64,000 bases of DNA from Vibrio aestivus (lineage in GTDB: Bacteria; Pseudomonadota; Gammaproteobacteria; Enterobacterales; Vibrionaceae): contig JYJN01000133.1 in the NCBI GenBank assembly GCA_003263845.1, forward strand, positions 47,874-111,873, read 5' to 3'. The first letter of the stretch is position 1, and every line of letters begins with the position of its first letter. Below the pieces are notes generated by a model. That model saw only the letters and a program-made list of their open reading frames with translations. It was not told the DNA's origin and made no database searches. Both the position numbers and the translations under genes were made by a program. Below, piece after piece: positions 18,808 through 27,584 of the stretch.

Positions 18808-19534
18808 ATGCCCCACCCTAAAAACCATGCTCCAGAGAAAACCAAAATCAAGGCTAAGATACTTCGCTATGAGTCAGTCAATGTCGAGAGTGTATTCAAT
18901 ACTGAAAGTGACATACTCAAAACCGTTCAATCAAGCTTGCTTGATCAAGCTTTGATTCTTTGGCAAACCAACGAGGATACTTTGGTACTGCCCGCTGGAA
19001 GCAAATGGCAGCAATCTGATGAGTTGACTTCTAAGCTTAGAGAAATGGGATGGCAGCTATACGCAAGAAAAACAGGCGGAGCTCCCGTTCCCAATCTCAG
19101 GGAGTCATTAATGTGTCGTATATGTACGCCATCAACGATGACGAGTACTCCATATCCAATGCCTATGAAAGCTTTTGCGATATCCTAAGCGCGTTCTTTA
19201 CACACTTCGGCGTTAAAGTGGATGTTCATGACACACCGGGCAGCTACTGTGACGGAAAGTATAACCTTAATATTAACGGCCAGAAGGTAGTTGGGACCGC
19301 ACAGCGCGTAGTGCTTAAGAAAAGCGGCGGAAAAGTTGTATTGGCACAAGCTGCATCTTAATTGATGCCCAAGCCGACGTTTTAGTAGAGCCAGTCAACC
19401 TCTGCTATGAGCACCACCAGCAAACCGATCGGGCGCTAGCTAAAGTGCACACGAACCTTTTTGACCATATTTCCAGTCGACCTAACATCGAAGAAATGTA
19501 CCGAGTACTGTTGGACTGTTTCATTCGTTCTTAG
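18808..19534 (+). CDS. Lipoate-protein ligase family protein, frameshifted twice
   Basis: A member of the BPL/LplA/LipB fold. The diagnostic stretch is DTPGSYCDGKYNLNINGQKV followed by VGTAQR, matching the PGSxxDGxxN ... GRKxxGTAQR pattern of lipoate ligase and octanoyltransferase relatives. The N-terminal part (ESVFNTESDILKTVQ, then LVLPAGSKW) is in another frame and joins near 19096. A second break near 19353 joins VLAQA to CILIDAQADVLVEPVN and carries the frame to TAG at 19532-19534. After two restored bases the length is 242. Whether it transfers lipoate, octanoate or another acyl group is open. Confidence 0.82.
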
Positions 19535-19557
19535 AAGCAAGGCACAGAGGTGATGCT

Positions 19558-19596
19558 CAGAAGCCATACCCAGAAGTCATACCCAGAAGTAATGTT
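19558..19596. repeat. 13-bp tandem repeat, three copies
   Basis: CAGAAGCCATACC, CAGAAGTCATACC and CAGAAGTAATGTT follow one another without gaps at 19558-19596, between the lipoate-ligase-like gene and the LysR gene (start 19636). The third copy is diverged. There is no obvious function; it could be slippage or a repeated site upstream of lysR. Confidence 0.75.
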
Positions 19597-19635
19597 CAGA
19601 CATAACTCGGAACGAAACAGTTAATAAGAGTCTTT

Positions 19636-20555
19636 ATGCTAAATCACATTAATCTCAATTTGCTTCGCTCATTGCATGTTTTACTCGAAGAGTGCCACGT
19701 GAGTCGAGCGGCGGACAGGCTGCATATCACTCAATCGGCGGTCAGTCGACAGCTTGCGCAACTGCGTGAACTTTGTAACGACCCACTGCTGGTGCGAGAC
19801 GGCAATCGCCTTGTGCCGACACCCCACGCACTCACCATGCAAGACAAGTTAAGAAGCTTACTTGGCGAGTTTGATGACCTAATCAGTAATCAACCATTTG
19901 ATCCAAAAACTTGTAGGCAGGAGTTTGTCATTTCATCGAGTGATTACGTAGCTCAATACATCATGCCTGATGTGGTTAGCCAAGTCGTGACTCAAGCGCC
20001 TAACATTGATATCACCTACCGCCTTTGGCAACCCGATTTCCTTGCACGCTTTAATGACACAGGCATACACCTCGCTTCAACCATGTTACCAAGGGAGCCA
20101 GAGAACGTCTCAAGTGTGAAGATTGGAGAAGACCGTTCTGTCTGTTTGATGCGTCAAGGCCATCCGTTGAATCGTTTTGAGGCGTTGTCGTGCGAGCAAA
20201 TATCAGCGGTGTCTCATCTTAAAGTTACTGGCGGTGGCGACAAAGATGCATGGTGGATTTGAGCTTGAAACAACTTGGCTTTCAGCGCCGAATTGGCGTT
20301 AAAGTGCCCTTCTTCTCCGCCGCCGTCAATGTGCTAAAAGACACCGACTACGTGATGATTGTGCCCGAGCACATTGCCATTAATTTATCTAAAAATGACG
20401 AGTTAGAATATCGACCTATCCCTTTTGATGACTCGGTTCATCAGTACTGGCTAATGTGGCACCCCAAGTTCGATCACGACAAAGCCCACCAGTGGATACG
20501 TGATAAAGTGCTTCGCGCCATGAAACAATCCCGTCACTCTATCGGTATGACTTGA
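19636..20555 (+). CDS. LysR family transcriptional regulator, frameshifted
   Basis: A 306-residue LysR-type regulator. The winged HTH is residues 1-60 (NLNLLRSLHVLLEECHVSRA ... QSAVSRQLAQLRE), followed by the periplasmic-binding-like co-inducer domain (EFVISSSDYVAQYIMP). The frame breaks near 20249: one restored base turns DKDAWWI-stop into DKDAMVDLSLKQLGF and the C-terminal subdomain. It is followed 98 bases later by a LysE/RhtB exporter on the same strand. This differs from the usual divergent LysR layout, so regulation of that exporter is only a possibility. Confidence 0.88.
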
Positions 20556-20653
20556 AATCATTGCCTCAATGATTAACTTTGATTTCAAATCATCATAAAT
20601 TCTCAATAAGGTGAATGCATAAAACCAATGAGAAAAACCAAGGAGCACTCATT

Positions 20654-21267
20654 ATGACTTTCACCGTCTGGCTATCACTGTTTACCATTTCTATATTAGG
20701 CGCAATGTCTCCGGGTCCAAGCCTTGCAATGGTCGCCAAACATAGCCTTGCCGGAGGCGTATGAACGGTCTTGCAACGGCTTGGGGCCACGCAATTGGGA
20801 TAGGTTTCTACGCTTTCATCACCATCATTGGTTTAGCTGTTGTGCTGCAGCAATCACCTTTACTATTCAAGACGATCAGCTATGTTGGTGCCGCCTATCT
20901 GATCTATTTAGGCTTCAATGCGCTGCGCTCAAAAGGCGGCGTAGCGGACAAGCTACAATCCGGCGAAAAAATGAGCCTTTGGCAATCAGCACGTGAAGGC
21001 TTACTCATTTCACTACTTAGCCCTAAGATCGCCCTATTCTTTATCGCTTTGTTCAGTCAGTTTGTCGCGGTCGGTAACAGTGTGGCGGCAAAATCTGTGA
21101 CTGTGATGACCCCAATGCTTATCGATGGCCTTTGGTACAGCTTAATCACATTGATGCTTTCAAGCCCGAAATTGATTGAAAAGATCCGTTCTAAAGCCAA
21201 ACTTATTGATCAACTTTCTGGCGTGGTGTTAATTCTTCTGGCAGTAAAAGTGGTTATTGCCCAGTAG
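20654..21267 (+). CDS. LysE/RhtB family amino-acid exporter, frameshifted
   Basis: An inner-membrane exporter of the LysE/RhtB superfamily with about six helices. The family signature GAMSPGPSLAMVAKHSLAGG (residues 16-35) is in the first frame. Near 20757 one base is missing; restored, it reads AGGRMNGLATAWGHAIGIG, then GAAYLIYLGFNALRS and LSPKIALFFIALFSQF, all conserved in RhtB. The repaired length (204) matches the family. The likely substrates are amino acids or homoserine-type compounds; the exact one cannot be seen. A ribosome site (AAGGAG) precedes ATG 20654. Confidence 0.88.
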
Positions 21268-21324
21268 CTAGCGGTTAGAAATCAATAATCTGTAACCCAA
21301 AAATCATTCACCACCATCAAACTC

Positions 21325-21357
21325 AAAGGCCCTTACTAAGTAATCAGTAGGGGCTTT
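21325..21357 (+). terminator. Hairpin downstream of the LysE-family gene
   Basis: An imperfect stem AAAGGCCCTTACT / AGTAGGGGCTTT encloses an 8-base loop and is followed by CCTATAG. It has the general look of a Rho-independent terminator, with two mismatches or bulges. Confidence 0.55.
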
Positions 21358-21512
21358 CCTATAGATAAATCAATGTGAATCGTGGCTAAATGTCTGTTCT
21401 TGCTTGAAAGTAAAATGCCATCGGAAGCTTTGAGTATTCTGTGACTCAGAATTCGAAACAAGGTTTTGGACAAAACCGAGTTATATGCATTTCTAAATTA
21501 GCATTTAGCGGA

Positions 21513-21671
21513 TTACTTGAGGTACAGAAAATCCACAGGACTACTTTGTATATACGCTAATGCGCTTTCTCTACAATGAACGGAATTTACGTGATAGCCC
21601 TCCTCCTCAAGGACTTCACTTAAAAGTTCACATAACTGTAAATCATTATCGACAACTAAAACACGTGACAT
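21513..21671 (-). pseudogene. Truncated response-regulator receiver domain (CpxR-like N-terminus)
   Basis: Fifty-two residues start MSRVLVVDNDLQLCELLSEV and run through LEEEGYHVNSVHCRESALAY to SPVDFLYLK-stop. This is the first half of a receiver domain resembling the CpxR N-terminus. It stops exactly where the phosphorylated Asp segment (DLLLLDVMLP-type) should begin, and DNDL replaces the usual DDD acidic pocket. No downstream frame continues the domain, so this is a fragment and not a single-base break. It is isolated, with no kinase and no output domain nearby. Confidence 0.7.
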
Positions 21672-21888
21672 AAATACCCGACAAACAATAATGGTTCGTA
21701 TTCTAATTAAGTGCATGGTTTATGCTGCCAATATTTAAGTCCTTTCTTGATTGGTGATTCTCACCACAAATAATATGTCAAACAATTGAACAGCGTTATG
21801 ACAAAATGGCTACGAAAGTTGATACAGGGTGGTGTTGATCCTTCACCTAATTTTTTCGGTAGTTATTCGGATTTAAAATCGAACGCTA

Positions 21889-21908
21889 TTTGTTCACTAG
21901 TGAACAAA
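21889..21908. promoter_or_regulatory. 20-bp perfect palindrome, probable repressor operator
   Basis: TTTGTTCACTAGTGAACAAA is a perfect 20-bp dyad 72 bases before the ATG of the Omp85-like gene. The size and symmetry suit a TetR-type dimer. It differs from both other operator families in the window, so another regulator is implied. No regulator gene adjoins it; a receiver-domain remnant lies on the other side. Confidence 0.65.
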
Positions 21909-21980
21909 CTCCCCTAGAGGGCAATCTTAACCAAAGAAATTGAGTATAATTAAATGAACCGACACTTTTAAGGTATAAAA

Positions 21981-23133
21981 ATGACTCACTTATTGCGAGT
22001 TGCAGCACTCACCTGTTGCCTTGCTAGCCCTGCTTTTGCCGTCAAACCCCTCTTCGAAACGACACCTTCTGAGACGACAAAAAAACTGGATGATATTTTA
22101 GCTATATTCGGTGCGGAAGAAGACTACGATCCGAACAAAGGCATTGACTCTAGCTACATTCCCGCTTTGTTCTATACGCCTGAGCAAGGCTTTGGTGTTG
22201 GTCTGTTGTACGTTGGCCTTTATGGTGACACTCATGGTGGAACCACCCAACCTTCTTCAATGGTGATCAACCCATATATTTCCACTAACGGTTCTAAAGG
22301 GATCACGTTCGAGAACAGACATTTCTTTTCCGGCGATCATCATCGCTTTTACCTCGATTTAGAACTGTTTGATGATGCGGGTGTGTACTATGGTGTTGGT
22401 CACGACGCAGGCAGTGTGAACGATAACAAAATCAACTACTCAGAAAAGGTGGCGTTGATAGAGCAACTCTACTCACAAAAGTCGCGGATGATTTCTACCT
22501 TGGCCTAGGGGCGAACATCACTTATGCCAAAGCCAGTGATTTTGAATTGGATGGCGACCAAGGCTCGTTAGGTAAATCGGTTGATTTGGAAGAAAACACG
22601 AGCTACGGTGCCAAAGTGAGCGCGGTTTATGATTCTCGAGACAACGTATTAAACGCCTCTGAAGGTTTATTGGTCGACATGACCGCCGGTTATTTTCACT
22701 CATCTCTTAGCAACGATTGGTTTGGGAAATACAACTTTGAATTGGCAAACTACATCAATTTTGACGAGTTTCCCGGCTCATTGCCTGGCAAGTTCAAGGC
22801 GATTTCACCAGCGGTGATGTACCTTGGAATCGCTTACCAGACATAGGAGGTGCTCACGGGTTACGCGGGCACGTAGAAGGCCGCTACCGAGACAACCATA
22901 TGGCGATGGGGCAAGTGGAATATCGCTTACCTATTTTCTGGCGAGTCGGGGCCGTATTTTGGGGAGGCGTAGGATCCGTTGCACCCGAGATAAATGAACT
23001 AAATGAGGATTTACTTACTTCTGTTGGGGTTGGATTGCGCTTCAAAATCAAAGACAAAGTTAACATAAGAACTGACATTGGATTTGGTAGCGATGAAACT
23101 GCATTCTACTTCCATGTTAACGAAGTTTTCTGA
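21981..23133 (+). CDS. BamA/TamA (Omp85) family outer-membrane protein without POTRA, frameshifted twice
   Basis: A predicted 384-residue outer-membrane beta-barrel with a signal peptide (cleavage after SPAFA, residue 20). Amphipathic strand patterns run throughout. The C-terminal half carries Omp85-type motifs: DSRDNVLNASEGLLVDMTAG, then GGAHGLRGHVEGRYRDNH (equivalent to the GG..LRG..EGRYRD loop), and the chain ends in Phe (FHVNEVF). Breaks near 22468 and 22799 are each cured by one base. It lacks POTRA repeats, so it is the short surface-antigen type and not a BamA. Its substrate is unknown. A 20-bp palindrome precedes it. Confidence 0.84.
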
Positions 23134-23341
23134 TGCCTAACCTGTGAATATACAATATGTATTGACGCCCCCCATACAATATATAACTCAATTAGCATCA
23201 ATCTGTTATGTGAATAGAAAGAAGATTTCGGGATAGAACTAAGGAATGTTTCCGTATAAGCGCCCAAAGTACGAATAGATTAATTGGGCCTACTGCAATG
23301 CTTGTAGACGTTAAGTTCATTGGGGCTGACTATGGGGCAAA

Positions 23342-23372
23342 GACATGTTACACCCGCCATCTGTAACATGTC
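23342..23372. repeat. 11-bp perfect inverted repeat
   Basis: GACATGTTACA (23342-23352) and TGTAACATGTC (23362-23372) flank a 9-base loop. No T run follows on either side, so a protein-binding dyad or RNA hairpin fits better than a terminator. Confidence 0.65.
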
Positions 23373-23543
23373 CCTGGACATTTCTATGTTAGTGAATCTA
23401 CTAATTTAGTTATTTACGGAATACTCTGAGTAAGGCAAAGCCATGCCATAGTCGTTTACATGGACTCAAGTAAGCCAGAACGAAACCGTTAGCCCCCAAA
23501 ATAATACTAACTACAGTTTCTATCGAAAATTGTACTGACTCGC

Positions 23544-23610
23544 CTTAGCAGTTAACGTTCGGTGTCTGCGGCAAGTAATGATAATCCGCAGTACACCGTT
23601 GTTAGCTAAG
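23544..23610. repeat. Imperfect 67-bp inverted repeat, attC-like or hairpin
   Basis: CTTAGC at the left end pairs with GCTAAG at the right. The inner arms CGGTGT-CTGCGG and CCGCAG-T-ACACCG pair with one unpaired base, and TTAAC faces GTTAG near the ends. The loop is about 14 bases. Arms with a single bulged base, TTAAC/GTTAG boxes and about 60-70 bp overall resemble a short integron attC, but neither outer box matches RYYYAAC / GTTRRRY exactly. It lies 78 bases past the tannase stop. A folded transcription end is the alternative. Confidence 0.5.
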
Positions 23611-23687
23611 AACACTCAACCTGTTTGCGTAGCATATTTAGTTAGGCTATATCACAATGCCATACGCCAACAATGGGATCAGTGACC

Positions 23688-25244
23688 CTATCGGGGAGCA
23701 ACGCAACTGAAACTCGACGCGTTCCGCGTATCCCCTTTACCATCATATTTTGCGATCTTCGGGTAAGCGCATACTGGCCGTGAACCTGTTGGTTGAAACT
23801 GCTCATCCAGCCAAAGCGCTGTGACCTGTTCAGGGGCTTTATCTGTTTCAAACCACTGATCAATCTCTGTTAAGAAATTTACAAATGAAGGTCCGGGCCC
23901 ACCAAAACAGTGCTCCACTCCGGGCATCATGAATAAGCGGGTGTCTGTTGCTGCAGTTTTATCGTTTGCCAGAATATCTTCATAATAGCTGACCACTGAC
24001 TTTCCCGTAATTGCCGCGTCTGACCAGCCTGAGTAGATAATCATTTTGCCGCCACGCTTACGGAATGCGGAAAGATCAGGATTGGTGGCGTTGAGGATTT
24101 CGGCTGCCTGCACCATATCTTTTTGTAAACCATCAAAGTTGTAATTAACGTAGCTCCAGTCCGGGTCATTGAATACGAAGTACTGCATGATACCATTACC
24201 AAAACCATAAAAAGCATTCGGGCTGACGGGGGCCTCGGCATCACCGACGTCGACACCACCTTGGAACTCATCTAGATCGGCTTGATATTTCAATCCACCG
24301 GTCAACCAGCGTGGCCAACCGCCAACTGAATTCTCTCCACCAAAGGGATATCCATAAAACAATGTATTACCTTGTGAGTCCTTAGGGCCATCATAAATAA
24401 CCTTAACAGCTGCCAGTTGTTCTTTGCTTAGACAGCTATCGTTTTTCTCGCTCTGGCATAACAAGGTAGATACATCGAATTTACATTGCCGAGGATCATT
24501 GAGAATGCCATCTTTTATTCCATCATCTTCATCACACATGGCAAGATAGGAGCTTTCAATAAGCTCTTGTTCTTTAGGACCGACCACAGCTGCCTGCAGA
24601 TTGGTTGGATCTGGGTACATCGCCCGATTTATCTGTGATGCCTGCGCTGCAATTCCGGTGTAGTTAAAACCCGGCGCTCCGGCAACAATTCCATCAAAAT
24701 CTTCTGGATAACGTTGCCCGGCCATCAAGGCCTGTCTCCCACCTGTGGAGCATCCTGTGAAATAGCTCCGAGCAATGTCTTTTTCATAATAGGTATTAGT
24801 TAATGCTTTGGCCGTGACGGCAGTTTCATGCACTGCTCGATGACCAAAGTTAATCAGACGCTCTGGATTATTCAGCGCCCAGCTGGCATCCAGAGGGTGT
24901 GCTTGATGGCCGGTATCGGTACCGACCGTTGCATAGCCGACTTGCAATGCCCCAAATAGAAGTGAGGTATTCATAACCGAGCCGACAAAACCTCCGCCAC
25001 CGCCCATAACGAATTTTCCGTTCCACGTATCAGGAAGCAACAATTCAAAATTTATTTCTGTGCCGATCACCCCTGCGACTTTACAGTGCGGTGCTGGTGC
25101 ACCTTCCTGAGTAACCGCTGTAATAGTTACATCCGGTAACTGAGAAAATGATTCAGCTGTACATACGGGCTGTGCAGAAAGTGGCGTTTGAAATAATACA
25201 AGCCCAAGCAATATGGCCGTAGTAAAATAAGATTCTTTTTTCAT
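23688..25244 (-). CDS. Secreted tannase/feruloyl-esterase family hydrolase
   Basis: A 518-residue exported esterase of the tannase/feruloyl-esterase family, which cleaves gallate, ferulate or similar aromatic esters. The signal peptide covers residues 1-24 (ends TPLSA). GCSTGGRQALMAGQRYPEDF holds the nucleophile Ser, CDEDDGIKDGILNDPRQC is the calcium-binding segment bounded by a disulphide, IYSGWSDAAI has the catalytic Asp, and PGVEHCFGGPG the catalytic His. It is unbroken, unlike many neighbours. It stands alone between two long gene-free stretches, with codon choices (frequent CTG, GCC) that look different from adjacent genes. Horizontal acquisition is plausible. Confidence 0.92.
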   Translation of the reverse strand: MKKESYFTTAILLGLVLFQTPLSAQPVCTAESFSQLPDVTITAVTQEGAPAPHCKVAGVIGTEINFELLLPDTWNGKFVMGGGGGFVGSVMNTSLLFGALQVGYATVGTDTGHQAHPLDASWALNNPERLINFGHRAVHETAVTAKALTNTYYEKDIARSYFTGCSTGGRQALMAGQRYPEDFDGIVAGAPGFNYTGIAAQASQINRAMYPDPTNLQAAVVGPKEQELIESSYLAMCDEDDGIKDGILNDPRQCKFDVSTLLCQSEKNDSCLSKEQLAAVKVIYDGPKDSQGNTLFYGYPFGGENSVGGWPRWLTGGLKYQADLDEFQGGVDVGDAEAPVSPNAFYGFGNGIMQYFVFNDPDWSYVNYNFDGLQKDMVQAAEILNATNPDLSAFRKRGGKMIIYSGWSDAAITGKSVVSYYEDILANDKTAATDTRLFMMPGVEHCFGGPGPSFVNFLTEIDQWFETDKAPEQVTALWLDEQFQPTGSRPVCAYPKIAKYDGKGDTRNASSFSCVAPR

Positions 25245-25742
25245 TCTATAACTTCCTCCGTGAAGTAATAAAGTAATCGTCGGGAACTGAAAGCCTAGTA
25301 TAGCATTCGTTGCCAGTAGTTTGACTTTAAAAAATTTTTTTTAGAAACTGATCGATATAACTATATCATGAGCTACTAATGTTACTTAATTTACATTCAT
25401 CTACTTTCCTTGCCTGAAGTTCTATTACACCTAACGCTTCGTGTGAAGTACGGCTAGAAAATTATGGAAAAAGTGCGCCTAATAAACTAGAAACTGAGTA
25501 TTAGATAAATTTGGCTAATTTAGGAAGACAAAAATTCAGTGGAGTAAACATTCTAAGAAAGTTTGGGGCAATTTTAAGTTAGACGTTGCTAATTATTAAA
25601 GAATGAGGCATTGCGGCTTTACCCAATAAAACTTGTCTATGTTTAACAACAGCACTCAAGTAGGTGCTGCTATCGTTGTCGCTACTTAAGCCCGTTTATT
25701 TTCAAGTGGCCGAAACAAAGCACCCGACCATTTAGCGCCCGA
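25245..25742. other. 498-base gene-free AT-rich region
   Basis: I see no ORF with a ribosome site and no RNA gene. It holds the tannase promoter region near 25250-25350 (long A/T tract) and the 3' side of the MFS gene. Scattered sequences such as GTTAGAC (25581) resemble integron core sites but have no matching partner arms. It is probably the right flank of the acquired segment. Confidence 0.4.
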
Positions 25743-26962
25743 CTAAGGTGTCGAATTTTCAAATACGGGTTCAAGATCATTTCCTTGGCTTTGATTCAAT
25801 CTCTTTTGCAAACCCCACATAACAACGACAGCAATGAGCATTGTCACAGCAGCTAGCGTAAAGCCATATTGGGTCAGGCCGTAGTGGCTTAACATAGCTA
25901 TCGCAACGTAGCTTAACGATTGAACTGTTGTGGCGAACATACTAATGCCACCATCAACTCGTCCGCGTTCATGTACCGATACCGTTTCGTGCATCCAGTT
26001 AATTCTCGAGATTCGATTGAGAGCATTAAAAGTGCCAAACAGAGCGGTAAAAGCCAAAATTGCCACAGGCTGATGGCCCAACTCATGCCTATCAAGGTAA
26101 CAACCAAAATACTCATCGAAACAACAATAATATTGATTGGGTTAAATCGGTTCAGAACCTTTGTCACCACTAAGCCTGTAACCAGAGATCCTATCCCAAA
26201 GCTAATATTAAATCCGGCGTACCAATCGCCAGAGATGCTTTGTTCAGCGAACCAAATTGGCACCAACTTGCCAAGGTAAGTCAATATTGGATAGGACAAG
26301 CAAGAAAGCAGAATAAAGGCAAAATAGGTCGGCTCCTTGGCAAAGATCTGCTTGCTTTCCTTAAGTTGAGTGAAGAACGCAACAGTATGAGTTTCTCTTA
26401 TCTGCTGTGTGTAAGGTGTAGCCATATAAGAAATTGCGGAAAGTGAAGATGCCACCGCCGCGAACAAAGCAAACTCGCGCATACCCCAAAACTCGAGTAA
26501 CACAACACCCAAAGCACCCGCACCTAATGTTGTAGATTGCATCACTATCTCTTGCTGGCCAGAGATTTTCGCATACTCGTGACGCTGGTAATTTTCTTGA
26601 GTGAACGCGTTGTTCGTTGTCCAAGCAAAGCTACTGGATACCCAAAATACCAGCTGAGCCAAGGCCAAAAGCCAATGCGAACCAAGCTCAAACCAGTAAG
26701 CAGCAAAGACAAGCAAAGCCGTGCCTGCTTGTACCCACTGATTGATGACTAACAACTGTTTTCTTGAATGACGGTCAGTAAGGGTGGCAAAGAAAGGTGT
26801 TGCAAGAAAGGAAACGGCCGTACAAGACAAAGCAACCAGCGCAACAAAGGTTCCCATGTCAGCTTCTGACAACATAATCCAAGGCAGCGCCATCATAAAT
26901 AATCCAGAAGATATGCTGTCAAAGAATCGGCCCGTTAAATATGGAAGTGATTTATTTTTCAT
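25743..26962 (-). CDS. MFS transporter, SoxR-linked, frameshifted
   Basis: A major-facilitator-superfamily transporter, 406 residues after repair, with about twelve hydrophobic helices. The loop after helix 2 reads ATLTDRHSRKQLL, the MFS motif A equivalent. The frame breaks in 26040-26085; both frames overlap there and one restored base joins the first ten helices to the last two (ending KRLNQSQGNDLEP). It is divergent from soxR across a canonical SoxR box, and a -35/-10 pair with the 19-base spacer typical of SoxR promoters points toward this gene. A drug or redox-active compound efflux pump is therefore likely; the substrate is unknown. Confidence 0.86.
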
Positions 26963-27004
26963 CGTTTTTGTCTGCTCAATCTGTTAACGTGTTGTTACCT
27001 TAAA

Positions 27005-27024
27005 ACCTCAACCTAACTTGAGGT
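27005..27024 (-). promoter_or_regulatory. SoxR box in a 19-bp-spaced promoter facing the MFS gene
   Basis: CCTCAA-CCTAAC-TTGAGG has the same arms and spacing as the SoxR operator of soxS in E. coli. On the minus strand TTTACC and TAAGGT flank it at 19 bases, the overlong spacer that MerR-family activators correct. The direction is toward the transporter at 25743-26962. Confidence 0.82.
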
Positions 27025-27054
27025 AAAGTTCTTTTTTTGAGACAGGACGAATGA

Positions 27055-27498
27055 ATGGATATCAGTATCGGTGAAGTGGCCAAGCGTGCGGGCATCAAAA
27101 TTTCAGCTCTGCACTTTTATGAGCAGAAAGGATTGATCTCGAGTTGGCGAAACCAAGGAAATCAGCGTCGATATCATCGCAGCGTGCTACGCCGCGTCGC
27201 AGTGATCAAAGCCGCTCAACAAGTCGGGCTATCACTGGATAAGATAAAAATTTCTTTGGATGAACTGCCAAAGCACCAAGCGCCAAATAAGAAGCAGTGG
27301 GAAACCATGGCAAGCCATTGGCATGAGTTACTTGAACAAAAAATTCAAAAACTCAAAGCGCTACAAAATGATCTGGGAGGATGTATAGGATGTGGTTGCC
27401 TGTCGTTAGAGACTTGCGCACTTAGAAATCCAGATGATATCGAAGGCTCGAAGCATTCCGGCTCCAACTTGATGATTGCGATAGAGAATAAAGACTAA
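27055..27498 (+). CDS. soxR: Redox-sensing transcriptional activator SoxR
   Basis: A 147-residue MerR-family regulator with the DNA-binding domain at residues 1-70 (ISIGEVAKRAGIKISALHFY, then EQKGLI) and a dimerisation helix after it. Residues near 119-130 read CIGCGCLSLETC, exactly the CX2CXCX5C cluster that binds the [2Fe-2S] centre in SoxR. Oxidation of that cluster by redox-cycling compounds or superoxide activates target promoters. There is no soxS nearby, which is normal outside the enterics, where SoxR acts directly on efflux and redox genes. The divergent MFS gene with its SoxR box is the evident target. Confidence 0.94.
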   Translation: MDISIGEVAKRAGIKISALHFYEQKGLISSWRNQGNQRRYHRSVLRRVAVIKAAQQVGLSLDKIKISLDELPKHQAPNKKQWETMASHWHELLEQKIQKLKALQNDLGGCIGCGCLSLETCALRNPDDIEGSKHSGSNLMIAIENKD

Positions 27499-27584
27499 GA
27501 AGAGTCCCGCTTAGGGCTCCCTTAGCCTTCAATAATCCCGAGCCGACTCTAGCTGCAAGAATTCTACTCTTTTAATTAAGAAAT

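Larger units (their letters stand above)
23134..23687. other. 554-base gene-free AT-rich region with two inverted repeats
   Basis: No credible ORF on either strand. It contains the 11-bp inverted repeat at 23342-23372 and the long imperfect hairpin at 23544-23610, listed separately. The short direct repeat ATACAATAT occurs at the left end (about 23150-23185). It lies between the Omp85-like gene and the tannase-like gene and looks like accessory-region DNA. Confidence 0.5.

Noticed and set aside
25430..25590. Second attC candidate (ACCTAAC ... GTTAGAC)
   Set aside because: The outer 7-mers fit the core-site consensus, but the inner arms do not pair, so there is no foldable site.
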